Shown one piece after another: positions 8,763-16,576 of a stretch of DNA of 64,000 bases (its first letter is position 1; each line of letters begins with the position of its first letter). The stretch spans positions 62,001-126,000 of the forward strand of contig CALEDJ010000032.1 of the NCBI GenBank assembly GCA_937951485.1, read 5' to 3'. This stretch comes from an uncultured bacterium. GTDB taxonomy: Bacteria > Hydrogenedentota > Hydrogenedentia > Hydrogenedentales > CAILVY01. The notes beneath the pieces were generated by a model. That model made no database searches, was not told the DNA's origin, and saw only the letters and a program-made list of their open reading frames with translations. The position numbers and the translations under genes were made by a program.

Positions 8763-10214
8763 GTGGCCAAAGACGCTGAGCATATCATTGTTACCTGCCG
8801 GTGTGGACAAAAAATGAAAGCGCCGGCGGAAGTCAAGGGAAAGACATTCAAGTGTGTACGCTGCGGCGAAGCCGTGCGCGTGGGCGAAGCGCCGCCCGCC
8901 GCCGCGCCTCCGAAAAAAGAAAAAGACGCGGGGGACGCACCCCCCACCGAACCTATCGGACAATTACTCATACAGGCGGGGCTGCTCACGGCGACTCAAC
9001 TCGAAGAAGCCCTGGCAAGACAACGGAAATCCGGCGGTAGGACTTTCGAGAATCTTATTGCCCTGGGACATCTCACCAAAGAGGCGCTCCACGAGTTCCT
9101 GTCGCGCCAACCGGGGGTGGCGACGATCGAACTGCGTCGTTTCGAAATTGACCGCAAACTGGTGGAAATCGTCCCCAAAGAAATCGCACAGGAAAATCTC
9201 GTCCTCCCGATAGACCGCCTTGGCAAACTGCTCACCGTGGCCATGGCCTGCCCCCTCGACCGCGCGACCATCGAAAAAGTGGAAGAGATCACCGGGCTGA
9301 AGGTCAAAGCCGTCCTATGCAGACTGGACGATATTCATGCTGCTGTAAAGCGGTACTATCCAAAATCGGATGCCATTCGGGTGCAAGATATTCTGGATGC
9401 CACTCCGGCGAAGGTTGTGGGGCCGAAAAAGGATTGGCGCGTTGCGCTTGACACCCTGATGGCATTGCCCCTGGATTCCGATGTTGTCACCCTGATCCGT
9501 GAACTTGCGCTTTCGGAAGAGCCGGATTTGCGTATGCTTGCCGCCACTGCCGCCACGGATACCAGCGTGGCCGCCGCCCTGTTGCGTTTGGCCAACAGCC
9601 CCATATACGGCCTCTCGAAAACCATAGACTCGGTCCCCATGGCAGTAGCCGTACTCGGAAAAACCGGGGTATTATCCGCACTCGACGGGGGGGACAACAC
9701 CTCGCTTCCATCAGTCCCGGAAATCGCCCGACTCCGCAAGCGGGCCTGCCTCTGCGCTGAAATCGCAGCCGCACTGGCCAAGACAAGCGGTCGGGTGGAG
9801 CCCGGCGCAGCCTATACAGCCGGATTACTTCTTGAACTCGGCTCCCACGCGCTCGCCGCCGTCGCGCCCGACGAATACCTGCGTGTCAATCCTGACACCG
9901 GGGGCGTTGCCCGAAATGAAGCGGAGATTGAAGTAATCGGCATTGGTCATTGCGAAGCGGGGTATATCATGGCCTCGCGCTGGCAGTTTCCCGAATCCCT
10001 CTGTGTGGCGATTCGCCGCTATGCGGACATCGAACACGCCCCCACCGACCAGGACCTCGTCCACGTCGTCGCCATTGCAGCCTTCTTGACTTCCTTGAAG
10101 GCGACCCCGTCCCCGGAAGAAACCGCTGCGTGGCGTAAATCCATGACCATCCTCGCTCTCGACCACGCTGCCTTGACCCGTGTCTATAAGGAAATCACTG
10201 GAGCCTCTGGATAA
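8763..10214 (+). CDS. Zinc-ribbon / MshEN / HDOD regulator
   Basis: A 483-residue three-domain protein. Residues 12-34 hold a small zinc ribbon (CRC and CVRC pairs). After a Pro/Ala/Lys linker, residues 64-150 match the MshEN (T2SSE N-terminal) pattern, IGQLLIQAGLLTATQLEEAL then FENLIALGHLTKEALHEFL, a fold that binds cyclic di-GMP in some ATPases. From about residue 225 comes an HDOD domain (PDLRMLAATAATDTSVAAALLRLANSPIYGL). I chose GTG at 8763 because AAGGAG at 8751-8756 lies 6 nt upstream; an ATG at 8736 is in frame without such a site. It is divergent from the coiled-coil gene and 3.3 kb upstream of the pil operon. A regulatory role is inferred. Confidence 0.82.
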   Translation: MAKDAEHIIVTCRCGQKMKAPAEVKGKTFKCVRCGEAVRVGEAPPAAAPPKKEKDAGDAPPTEPIGQLLIQAGLLTATQLEEALARQRKSGGRTFENLIALGHLTKEALHEFLSRQPGVATIELRRFEIDRKLVEIVPKEIAQENLVLPIDRLGKLLTVAMACPLDRATIEKVEEITGLKVKAVLCRLDDIHAAVKRYYPKSDAIRVQDILDATPAKVVGPKKDWRVALDTLMALPLDSDVVTLIRELALSEEPDLRMLAATAATDTSVAAALLRLANSPIYGLSKTIDSVPMAVAVLGKTGVLSALDGGDNTSLPSVPEIARLRKRACLCAEIAAALAKTSGRVEPGAAYTAGLLLELGSHALAAVAPDEYLRVNPDTGGVARNEAEIEVIGIGHCEAGYIMASRWQFPESLCVAIRRYADIEHAPTDQDLVHVVAIAAFLTSLKATPSPEETAAWRKSMTILALDHAALTRVYKEITGASG

Positions 10215-10313
10215 TCGTCCCCTGAAGACAGTCATGCGCACTGCCGGATGCATTCCTCGGCAGGTTTGCCGGAAATTCCCTGTCCGTCCTCATGGCGAGA
10301 AAAGAACAAATAC

Positions 10314-11162
10314 TCAGGACGGGTTTTCCGCTTCAAAAGCCATGAAATTGGCGATAAGCGAAGGGCAGCCGTCACATCCCTTGGATACTCGGTGTATCTT
10401 TTCCGGAACGGTGTGCGGAAGAGCGGGATCGTGGAGAATCTTGTCAAAGGTGCCTTCGTGAATGGTCCCCAGGCGAAAGTTCTTATTGCCTTCAACCAAC
10501 CCACAGGTATAGAGCACGCCGCGCGCATCAACAAATATCATCCTGGCCGGTCCCTGGCAATCGGGCTTATGTCCGTAGGGTTGCGGATCCGAGGGGGCGA
10601 GTCGAATGCCTTCCGCTTCAAGATGCTTCAAAGAAGGCATGACATCGCGCCGCACAAATAGATGCGTCTTCTCAGGATGCAACGTCTTGATGGCATCAAC
10701 TTCCTCTCGACCAAATGTTTTTTCATCTGTATGCAGACCCACGCGCATGCCATGCGTTTCCTGCGCCCAGCGGGCGATTTCCCATATATCCGGGAATTGG
10801 GAAAAGGGAGCGTGGATCGTAATCACCAACCAGTTCGCGCCATAGGCGGCGGCTTCATCCAAAACATTCAGCCAGTCTTCAAGGGACAGGGGGGACTCTG
10901 GCGTCCCGGCGCCTTCCAATTGCGCAATACCCGCCGTGCTGACGTGTATCCAGAGATACAGAATCTCCTCTTTCGTTTCGTCCGTCTTTTTGGCGCATTC
11001 CCGAATACGCTTCCGTATGCGCTTGGGAAGCGCAAACGGATTCGTCTCGCTGCACAATGCCCTCTTTTTTCTGGAGGTTCCGCTCTTTGTTTTCACATCA
11101 AGTCGCTTTCTGGGGGCCGTTTGCTCCCAATGCTGCATTTTATTGAATCCTAGCCCGCTCAT
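10314..11162 (-). CDS. Radical-SAM/SPASM-like protein lacking the CxxxCxxC motif
   Basis: A 282-residue protein that resembles a radical-SAM barrel. The pattern YLWIHVSTAGIAQLEG, then LSLEDWLNVLDEAAAYGANWLVI and MRVGLHTDEKTF, follows the usual strand/helix order, but no CxxxCxxC cluster motif occurs after the first strand. The C-terminus looks like a SPASM/twitch tail, with FVDARGVLYTCGLVEG, LGTI and a final CDGC. I chose ATG at 11162 because GGGAG lies 7 nt upstream; a TTG 36 nt further up is possible. No partner gene adjoins it. It may be a catalytically inactive or repurposed relative. Confidence 0.6.
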   Translation of the reverse strand: MSGLGFNKMQHWEQTAPRKRLDVKTKSGTSRKKRALCSETNPFALPKRIRKRIRECAKKTDETKEEILYLWIHVSTAGIAQLEGAGTPESPLSLEDWLNVLDEAAAYGANWLVITIHAPFSQFPDIWEIARWAQETHGMRVGLHTDEKTFGREEVDAIKTLHPEKTHLFVRRDVMPSLKHLEAEGIRLAPSDPQPYGHKPDCQGPARMIFVDARGVLYTCGLVEGNKNFRLGTIHEGTFDKILHDPALPHTVPEKIHRVSKGCDGCPSLIANFMAFEAENPS

Positions 11163-11357
11163 GCAACATCTCCCGGTTCGGCATTCGCAATTGTGCAAGT
11201 GCCCGCCATCGCCTATCGCTGCGTCCTGAACATCAACGATCAGGAAACACCCTTCCCGTGCGTTTCATTTCCGATTGCTTTCCGAGAAGAGACCGGGTGG
11301 AATCCCTGAAGACGAAACCTCCACCGGACTGTTCCCGGCCGCGCGTCGCTCCCTGAC

Positions 11358-12623
11358 TCACTTCTGGATCACAAGTTCGTCCAGAATGACGCCGTCCTTG
11401 TCATAGGCGCGATAGGTGAGTCGGTCCGGATTCGTGGTGATGGCAATGACCTGATAAGTCGAGGTATTGGCAAAAGCGACTTCCGCGCAATCGCGCGGCT
11501 CCAGCGCGTAGTACTTTGTGCCTGATACGGAAACCACATGCACCGTGCCTTCTCCGGGGGTATCCGCCCGCTTCCCGTCTTTCATCGGAAAAGTGCGCAT
11601 GTAGGCATGGTCATGTCCCTCCAGCGCCATGTCCACGCCATATCGTTCAAAAAGCGGCGTCCAGTGCCGCCGGATTTCCGGGTTGTCTCTGTTTGCCTTG
11701 GGCGAAAAGGCAGGATGATGATAGGTAACGAATTTCCATGTCGCCCTGGAATCCGCCAACTGCTTCTCCAGCCATTCGGCCTGTGCGCCTGGTGAACGAT
11801 TGGAATCGAGGCTGACAAAGAACGCATTCCCATATTCAAAACTGTAGGACAACTCCGGAGGAATGTTCTTGGAGCCGTTCTGCGGCAACGCAAACATGTC
11901 CAAGTACATACCGGGCGTTTCCCGCTTGTCATAATCGTGATTGCCCGGCGTGGGCACAATCGGAGTGCGGTCAAATACACCCTGCGCACCTGCAAAGAAC
12001 ACATCCCACTCATTGCGATAACTGCCTTTGTTCACCAGGTCCCCGGCGATCACGTGAAATGCCGCGTCAGGATGGCGGACATAGGCGCTTCGCAGCAATT
12101 CGCCCCAGAAATCAAGCCCGATTTGCGGGTCGCCCAAATAGAAAAATTCAAAAGGTTCCGCCCCGTCGGGGGCAGTTCTGAATTCGCTCCATTCGCTCCA
12201 AATATCCTTCTCACGACTGCCCACGCGGTAAAGATAGGTTGTGCCTGGAAGCAGCCCTTCCAGATACGCCGTAAAACGGTGAACCACGGGGTCATTTTCC
12301 AGCATCCGGTCTTCAATACGCGACGCCCGCGCTTCAACAACGCTGGCCTGTTCCTCCGCTCCTTCCTTCTCACGGAATGCCACCCAGCCATCCATAACGG
12401 ACACGTCCGTTCGCCATTGCACCGCCTGACTCGTGCGCGGGTCATTCGCCCAAGTGAGACAGATTTGGTCTGGATGTGCTGACGCCGGATACGGCGTCAC
12501 ACGAGTGATATACGTATCCGCATACCAAGAGTAAACCCTGCCTTTGTACTGCTGAAAAACAATGTACCCCGCCGTCAACACCACCACGGCGCATAAAATC
12601 AATACCGCTTTTCGTCTCATCAT
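11358..12623 (-). CDS. Membrane-anchored purple-acid-phosphatase-like metallophosphoesterase
   Basis: A 421-residue phosphoesterase predicted to act outside the cytoplasm. An N-terminal signal anchor (KAVLILCAVVVLTAGYIVF) is followed by a fibronectin-III-like purple acid phosphatase N-domain (DQICLTWANDPRTSQAVQW, LPGTTYLYRVG). The catalytic domain has the dinuclear-metal motifs GDPQIG, AGDLVNKG, PGNHDYD, YHHPAFS and GHDHAYMR. The substrate is unknown; this group hydrolyses phosphomonoesters and some diesters. It is monocistronic, with a 190-bp region upstream before the divergent 6S-like RNA promoter. Confidence 0.88.
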   Translation of the reverse strand: MMRRKAVLILCAVVVLTAGYIVFQQYKGRVYSWYADTYITRVTPYPASAHPDQICLTWANDPRTSQAVQWRTDVSVMDGWVAFREKEGAEEQASVVEARASRIEDRMLENDPVVHRFTAYLEGLLPGTTYLYRVGSREKDIWSEWSEFRTAPDGAEPFEFFYLGDPQIGLDFWGELLRSAYVRHPDAAFHVIAGDLVNKGSYRNEWDVFFAGAQGVFDRTPIVPTPGNHDYDKRETPGMYLDMFALPQNGSKNIPPELSYSFEYGNAFFVSLDSNRSPGAQAEWLEKQLADSRATWKFVTYHHPAFSPKANRDNPEIRRHWTPLFERYGVDMALEGHDHAYMRTFPMKDGKRADTPGEGTVHVVSVSGTKYYALEPRDCAEVAFANTSTYQVIAITTNPDRLTYRAYDKDGVILDELVIQK

Positions 12624-12814
12624 GGAAACCTCATTCCGCTGGAAGACCCACGTCGAGCAGATGTTGATGCCGGCTGCATCGGCCGGTTAAAAGCATTCTG
12701 CCAGACCTTTCGGCCTAAACACAATGTCTTTCATGACGGATTGCGCTTGTGAAACATCTTGGATAAAAATGCGCAATTATTAAAATTCACACTTATCTTT
12801 ATCTTATTAGTTCC

Positions 12815-12843
12815 TTGACCGCCATGGTCTTTTCTGATATACT
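12815..12843 (+). promoter_or_regulatory. Sigma70-type promoter for the 6S-like RNA
   Basis: A -35 box TTGACC (12815-12820) and a -10 box TATACT (12838-12843) are separated by exactly 17 bp, close to the sigma70 consensus. Transcription would start near 12850, directly before the structured RNA candidate. Confidence 0.75.
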
Positions 12844-12849
12844 ATGCAC

Positions 12850-13025
12850 AGTAACGAAAAAATTTGAATCCAAATTTCCCTGCGGTGTTCGAGTGGGCTT
12901 ATAAGCGAAGATCCTTTCATGTAAACCGGGAGTTCAATATTTGCGTGGTCTACGACAGGCCACCACAGCGTGGAAGCCGGACGACCACCGTGAGAACACC
13001 CCCCTATCGAGGGAAAGGTTCCATG
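12850..13025 (+). ncRNA. ssrS: Candidate 6S RNA
   Basis: A structured RNA lies between a strong promoter and a terminator and has no convincing reading frame. UCCCU (12877-12881) pairs with AGGGA (13010-13014); GGUGUUC (12884-12890) pairs with GAACACC (12994-13000); GUGG (12893-12896) pairs with CCAC (12985-12988). A large open region at 12897-12925 follows, then CCGG (12926-12929) with CCGG (12977-12980) and an apical hairpin GUGGUC/GGCCAC (12945-12963). A long closing stem, large central bubble and apical stem of about 175 nt is the 6S architecture, and GCGGUGUUCG resembles the 5' strand of known 6S RNAs. 6S binds sigma70 RNA polymerase. A different structured RNA is possible. Confidence 0.6.
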
Positions 13026-13066
13026 TGCTTTTGGCCTGACGGCACGCGCGGGGTTTTTTCAGCCAT

Positions 13067-13096
13067 AAGGGCGGAGTTTGTGCTCCGCCCTTTTGC
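13067..13096 (+). terminator. Rho-independent terminator after the 6S-like RNA
   Basis: A perfect 10-bp stem, AAGGGCGGAG (13067-13076) and CTCCGCCCTT (13083-13092), with a 6-nt loop, runs into a short T tract. It closes the transcription unit that starts near 12850. Confidence 0.8.
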
Positions 13097-13179
13097 TCTA
13101 TCTGTTGTCAAGGACCTTTGCCTCCGATCCATGCACGAAGCGTCATGCGTTCCAGGCAGCACTCTCCGAAAATAATTAC

Positions 13180-13208
13180 TTGACATTTTCACTAGGAATG
13201 CGTAAACT
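13180..13208 (+). promoter_or_regulatory. Sigma70-type promoter, distal to pilM
   Basis: TTGACA (13180-13185) and TAAACT (13203-13208) are separated by 17 bp. It points toward pilM, more than 300 bp upstream of that gene's start. The stretch between it and the proximal promoter (13209-13381) shows no convincing gene; it may be a long untranslated leader. Confidence 0.65.
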
Positions 13209-13381
13209 ACAGATAGGGAGTTGAATGGTTTTGCCGGTCATCAGGGTCTATTGAATGCCCGTTGGTCTGGGGTGATATATGGCTGTTACCGCAGAAAAAT
13301 GTAACTTCTTTCGTAGTTGGCCGCTATTTCGCAAGCGTTGGACACCCGGGTTGCAGAGAAAATTTGAACACAGGTAATGAC

Positions 13382-13410
13382 TTGACAAAAACTCCGATTT
13401 GTGATAGATT
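13382..13410 (+). promoter_or_regulatory. Sigma70-type promoter, proximal to pilM
   Basis: TTGACA (13382-13387) and TAGATT (13405-13410) have a 17-bp spacer. It lies about 120 bp upstream of the pilM start, giving tandem promoters for the pilus operon together with the one at 13180. Confidence 0.65.
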
Positions 13411-13533
13411 TAGCGAATCCGGAAGAGACCGGGAAGTGATGCATGGTTTGGGTTACGGGGGTGTGCGACATGCTTGCGGACAGGAGGCGTACCGATTCGC
13501 GTACGGTCGCGATGCGAAAGGAGCGTGATTCCC

Positions 13534-14757
13534 TTGTGGTTCACTAAGCCCCAAAAATCAATCGGCCTGGACATCGGCACGCATTCGGTAAAAGCCGTAT
13601 TGATGTCACGCGCCGGAGGGCGTTTATGTGTGGAGGACGCGGCGCATGTGGTGCTGGATCGAAACCAGGTAAGCGCCAATCCCGTTGAAGCAAATGCCGA
13701 TGCCATTCGCAGCGCCGTTCAGGACATGTCCCCGGCGATGTGCTTGGTGGTTGCGGCTTTGCCGGGGCAGACAGCCGTGATTCGCTATCCCCGCATCGCC
13801 GATGTTCCTCGCGACAAGATGAGTGAGGCAGTGCTTCATGAAGCGGGACAGAACATTCCCTATGAGTTGAGTGATGTCTTTCTGGACTGGGCGCCGCTGG
13901 ACGAAGCCCGCGAGGGGGAACAGCGCCAGACCAAAGTGCTCCTGGTAGCAGCCAAACACGAAGTGATTAACAATCGCCTGCAACTTTTGGACGCAGCGGA
14001 AATCAAATGCGGCATCCTGGGGGTGGACTCGCTGGCGCTGGCGGACGCAGCCGAGGTGTGCGGTATGCTGCGCGAAGGCGAAACGGTGGCGATGGTGAAT
14101 ATCGGCCTGACATCCTCAAGCATCCATTTTTTGAAGGACGGCGTGTCAAATTTCATCCGCGACGTCACTTGGGGCGCCCGTGAAATAATACAGGCCATCG
14201 CGAAAGATCGCCGGTGTTCCTTCGAGGAAGCGGAGAAACAACTGCGCATGTCTGCGGAGCAAAGCCACGCAGAATCTTCATATGCGTCACAGGACGAACT
14301 TACGCCTCTCATCCCCATCGAGGAGCCACCCGAACAGTCTCCAGGAGGATCTTTGCTCGATCCGCTGGATGACGAATTGGGGTTGGGTGCTTCCTTGGGC
14401 GAAACACCTTCAAAGCCGGCAGTTTCGGAGAGTGCAGCGCAACGAAATGTCCGGGAATTGCTTCTGGGACCGCTTTCGCGGCTGGTGGCCGAAGTGCGCA
14501 AATCATTCGACTTCTATGAGCATCAGTTATACGAGCGGCCAGTGGACCGGGTGCTGCTCAGCGGCGGCTTGGCCAGTTTGCCGTTGGTGGGTGAGACCAT
14601 TACTGAGGAGGTCGGCGTCAGCGCCGTGCAAATCGCCGACCCGACCAGTGGTTCTCTCATGCTGGGAGACGACGCCGCCGTCGCCACATTGCGTGAACAT
14701 CCGGCCCAGTTTATGGTGGCCATAGGCCTGGCGGCGCGGGGAATGGCGGATTTATGA
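13534..14757 (+). CDS. pilM: Type IV pilus assembly protein PilM
   Basis: Actin-like cytoplasmic ATP-binding protein that docks to PilN in the type IV pilus or type II-like alignment complex. I chose TTG at 13534: AAAGGAG at 13517-13523 is 10 nt upstream and the protein then begins WFTKPQKSIGLDIGTHSVKAVLM, the standard PilM start. A GTG at 13525 is too close to the ribosome site. The rest shows VNIGLTSSSIHFLKDG, TWGAREIIQ and VDRVLLSGGLASLPLVG. Residues of about 248-302 form an unusual Pro/Glu/Ser-rich insertion before the last subdomain. It overlaps pilN by 4 bp (ATGA). Confidence 0.93.
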   Translation: MWFTKPQKSIGLDIGTHSVKAVLMSRAGGRLCVEDAAHVVLDRNQVSANPVEANADAIRSAVQDMSPAMCLVVAALPGQTAVIRYPRIADVPRDKMSEAVLHEAGQNIPYELSDVFLDWAPLDEAREGEQRQTKVLLVAAKHEVINNRLQLLDAAEIKCGILGVDSLALADAAEVCGMLREGETVAMVNIGLTSSSIHFLKDGVSNFIRDVTWGAREIIQAIAKDRRCSFEEAEKQLRMSAEQSHAESSYASQDELTPLIPIEEPPEQSPGGSLLDPLDDELGLGASLGETPSKPAVSESAAQRNVRELLLGPLSRLVAEVRKSFDFYEHQLYERPVDRVLLSGGLASLPLVGETITEEVGVSAVQIADPTSGSLMLGDDAAVATLREHPAQFMVAIGLAARGMADL

Positions 14758-15425
14758 TTACAGTCAATCTGCTGCCGCATGAACTGCGACCTGTCAAGCA
14801 TTCTGCGACACCCTATGTGGCCAGCCTGGCCTTTGCCTTGGCGGCCCTGTTCCTGATGATGTCATTGTTCGTCCGCATGCAGACGCGCATCGCGGAGGCC
14901 AGGGACGAACTGGAAGCGAGAAAGACGGAGTTTGCGGCGCTGCAAGACGTGGTCGAGCGCTACAACGAACTCACAGAACAAAAAAAAGAACTCGACGTCA
15001 AAGTCAAAATCATCAAGGAAATCCTGAGCGACCGCATCATCTGGTCGGAACATCTGCACCGGCTGGCCAGCCTGACCCCAAAAAATATCTGGTATCGGCG
15101 CATCCGCGTCACATGGCAGAGTTTCAAGGAACAACAAATCAAGAAGGATGCGCGCACCGGCAATCCCGTGCTGGACCCGCGCACCCGGCAGCCCCAGATG
15201 GAAATGATCACAGTGCAGCGGCCTGTGCTTGAAATATCGGGCTATGTCATCGCAGATGAGCAGGGTGAGCGACAGATTTCCCCATTGCTGGACAAGACCA
15301 CGGAGCCGGGATCGGAATTCGCGAAGGATTTCACGCTGCTCCGTCCGCGAATCGAAGACACGGAATACAAAGGATTCTCAGTGCGTGGGTTCACGTTGGA
15401 ATATCTGATCGAAGCGGGAGCCTAG
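14754..15425 (+). CDS. pilN: Type IV pilus assembly protein PilN
   Basis: Inner-membrane alignment-complex protein that binds PilM through its short N-terminal tail. The start ITVNLLPHELRP carries the conserved INLLP-like PilM-binding motif. One transmembrane segment follows (PYVASLAFALAALFLMMSLF), then a coiled coil to about residue 90 and a ferredoxin-like periplasmic domain. At 223 residues it is slightly longer than most PilN, owing to a charged insertion around VLDPRTRQPQMEM. It overlaps pilM by 4 bp and is 3 bp from pilO. Confidence 0.92.
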   Translation: MITVNLLPHELRPVKHSATPYVASLAFALAALFLMMSLFVRMQTRIAEARDELEARKTEFAALQDVVERYNELTEQKKELDVKVKIIKEILSDRIIWSEHLHRLASLTPKNIWYRRIRVTWQSFKEQQIKKDARTGNPVLDPRTRQPQMEMITVQRPVLEISGYVIADEQGERQISPLLDKTTEPGSEFAKDFTLLRPRIEDTEYKGFSVRGFTLEYLIEAGA

Positions 15426-15428
15426 CCC

Positions 15429-16040
15429 ATGTTTGATCTCTTTAGAGGCAAAGTGACGCCCGTTGATTGGGCGATTGTCGCGGGTATCGTCGTGGTCACG
15501 CTGCTGCTGTTTTCAGGTTTCTATCTCGTCATCTACGGAGGGCAGGAGAAGAAACTCGGCGCCCTTCAGACTGAATTGACGGAAATTCGGGCACAGTTGA
15601 AATTGGCCTATAATACCAAGGCAAATTCGGAACTGCTGCAGAAGGAATTCGAAAAACTGAAAACGCTTGTTGACCTCTTCCAGCACCGACTTCCCGACGA
15701 GCGCGAGATTCCCAGCCTCCTGAGAAAATTCGAGGGCATTGGCGATTCAATCGGCCTGCGCGTGGAACTGTCCGCCCTGCCCAGCATCCGGGATGCCAAC
15801 AAGGAAACCATCCCTTACCGCGTCAAAGCCCGGGGAAATTTTCACCAGATTGCCGGTTTCATCAATATGCTGGAGCGCGACGAACGCTATTTGAAAGTAT
15901 CCGACATTGATATCGGCGAGGAAGAATCCGGTATTTCGGAAGCCACATTCACCCTGAGCACGTTTCGCTTTCTTCAGCCGGCGACAACCCCGCCAACGCC
16001 TTCAGTCGCGGCGTCGCCGCGCGCGGGAGCACGCCCATGA
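15429..16040 (+). CDS. pilO: Type IV pilus assembly protein PilO
   Basis: Partner of PilN in the inner-membrane alignment complex. It has 203 residues, with one transmembrane helix (WAIVAGIVVVTLLLFSGFYL), a coiled coil of about residues 35-85 and the periplasmic domain with LLRKFEGIGDSIGL and FHQIAGFINMLERDERYLKV, typical of PilO. The C-terminus is Pro/Ala-rich. It sits 3 bp after pilN and overlaps the next gene by 4 bp. Confidence 0.92.
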   Translation: MFDLFRGKVTPVDWAIVAGIVVVTLLLFSGFYLVIYGGQEKKLGALQTELTEIRAQLKLAYNTKANSELLQKEFEKLKTLVDLFQHRLPDEREIPSLLRKFEGIGDSIGLRVELSALPSIRDANKETIPYRVKARGNFHQIAGFINMLERDERYLKVSDIDIGEEESGISEATFTLSTFRFLQPATTPPTPSVAASPRAGARP

Positions 16041-16573
16041 ACGCACAAAATCGCAAGCAGATCATCATCGCCGGCGTCTTGGTGGTTGTGTTGCTCGTAG
16101 TGGTGGTGTATCAGGTATTCATTGCCGGTGGAACGCCGACGGCACCGCCCTCCGTCCAGACAACCAGAACACCTCAGACCGTCCCCCCGCGTACACCCGC
16201 CGCGCAACCGATCATGTTGGAGACCGTGGACATCGATCCGGAGCAATTGCTGCGGGAGGTGGAGGTGGTTCCCTTTGACTATCAATTGAATCGCATTGAT
16301 CGCAATCCCATGACCCCCCTGATTGGAACCGTAACCGGCCCCCGTATGCCTGTGTACTCTCCCGGAACACTCCCGCGTACGGTCGAGGTGCTGCAAAAGA
16401 AGGTCTCCGGGATTATGTGGGACGAGAGGGAACCGATTGCGGTGGTAGACAATGAAGTCGTCGCTCCCGGACATGAATATCCCGATGGCGTGCTCGTGCA
16501 CTCCATTGAGCCAGATCGCGTCGTTTTTAAGGTCGGTGATTCGTATTATCCCGTTCCAATCAAGGAGCTCTAG
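16037..16573 (+). CDS. pilP: PilP/GspC-like alignment protein
   Basis: A 178-residue bitopic protein with an N-terminal membrane helix (IIIAGVLVVVLLVVVVYQVF), a Thr/Pro-rich periplasmic linker and a C-terminal domain, VSGIMWDEREPIAVVDNEV followed by VHSIEPDRVVFKVGDSYY. That domain fits the homology-region fold shared by PilP, GspB and GspC, which links the inner-membrane complex to the secretin. Canonical PilP is a lipoprotein; this one has no lipobox and keeps a membrane anchor instead. Its place between pilO and pilQ supports the call. The 4-bp overlap with pilO implies coupling. Confidence 0.78.
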   Translation: MNAQNRKQIIIAGVLVVVLLVVVVYQVFIAGGTPTAPPSVQTTRTPQTVPPRTPAAQPIMLETVDIDPEQLLREVEVVPFDYQLNRIDRNPMTPLIGTVTGPRMPVYSPGTLPRTVEVLQKKVSGIMWDEREPIAVVDNEVVAPGHEYPDGVLVHSIEPDRVVFKVGDSYYPVPIKEL

Positions 16574-16576
16574 ACC

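Noticed and set aside
12864-13175. 103-residue frame across the 6S-like RNA
   Set aside because: It crosses the terminator, has no ribosome site and no family features.
13262-13528. 88-residue frame in the pilM leader
   Set aside because: It overlaps the proximal promoter and has no ribosome site; it looks like chance.
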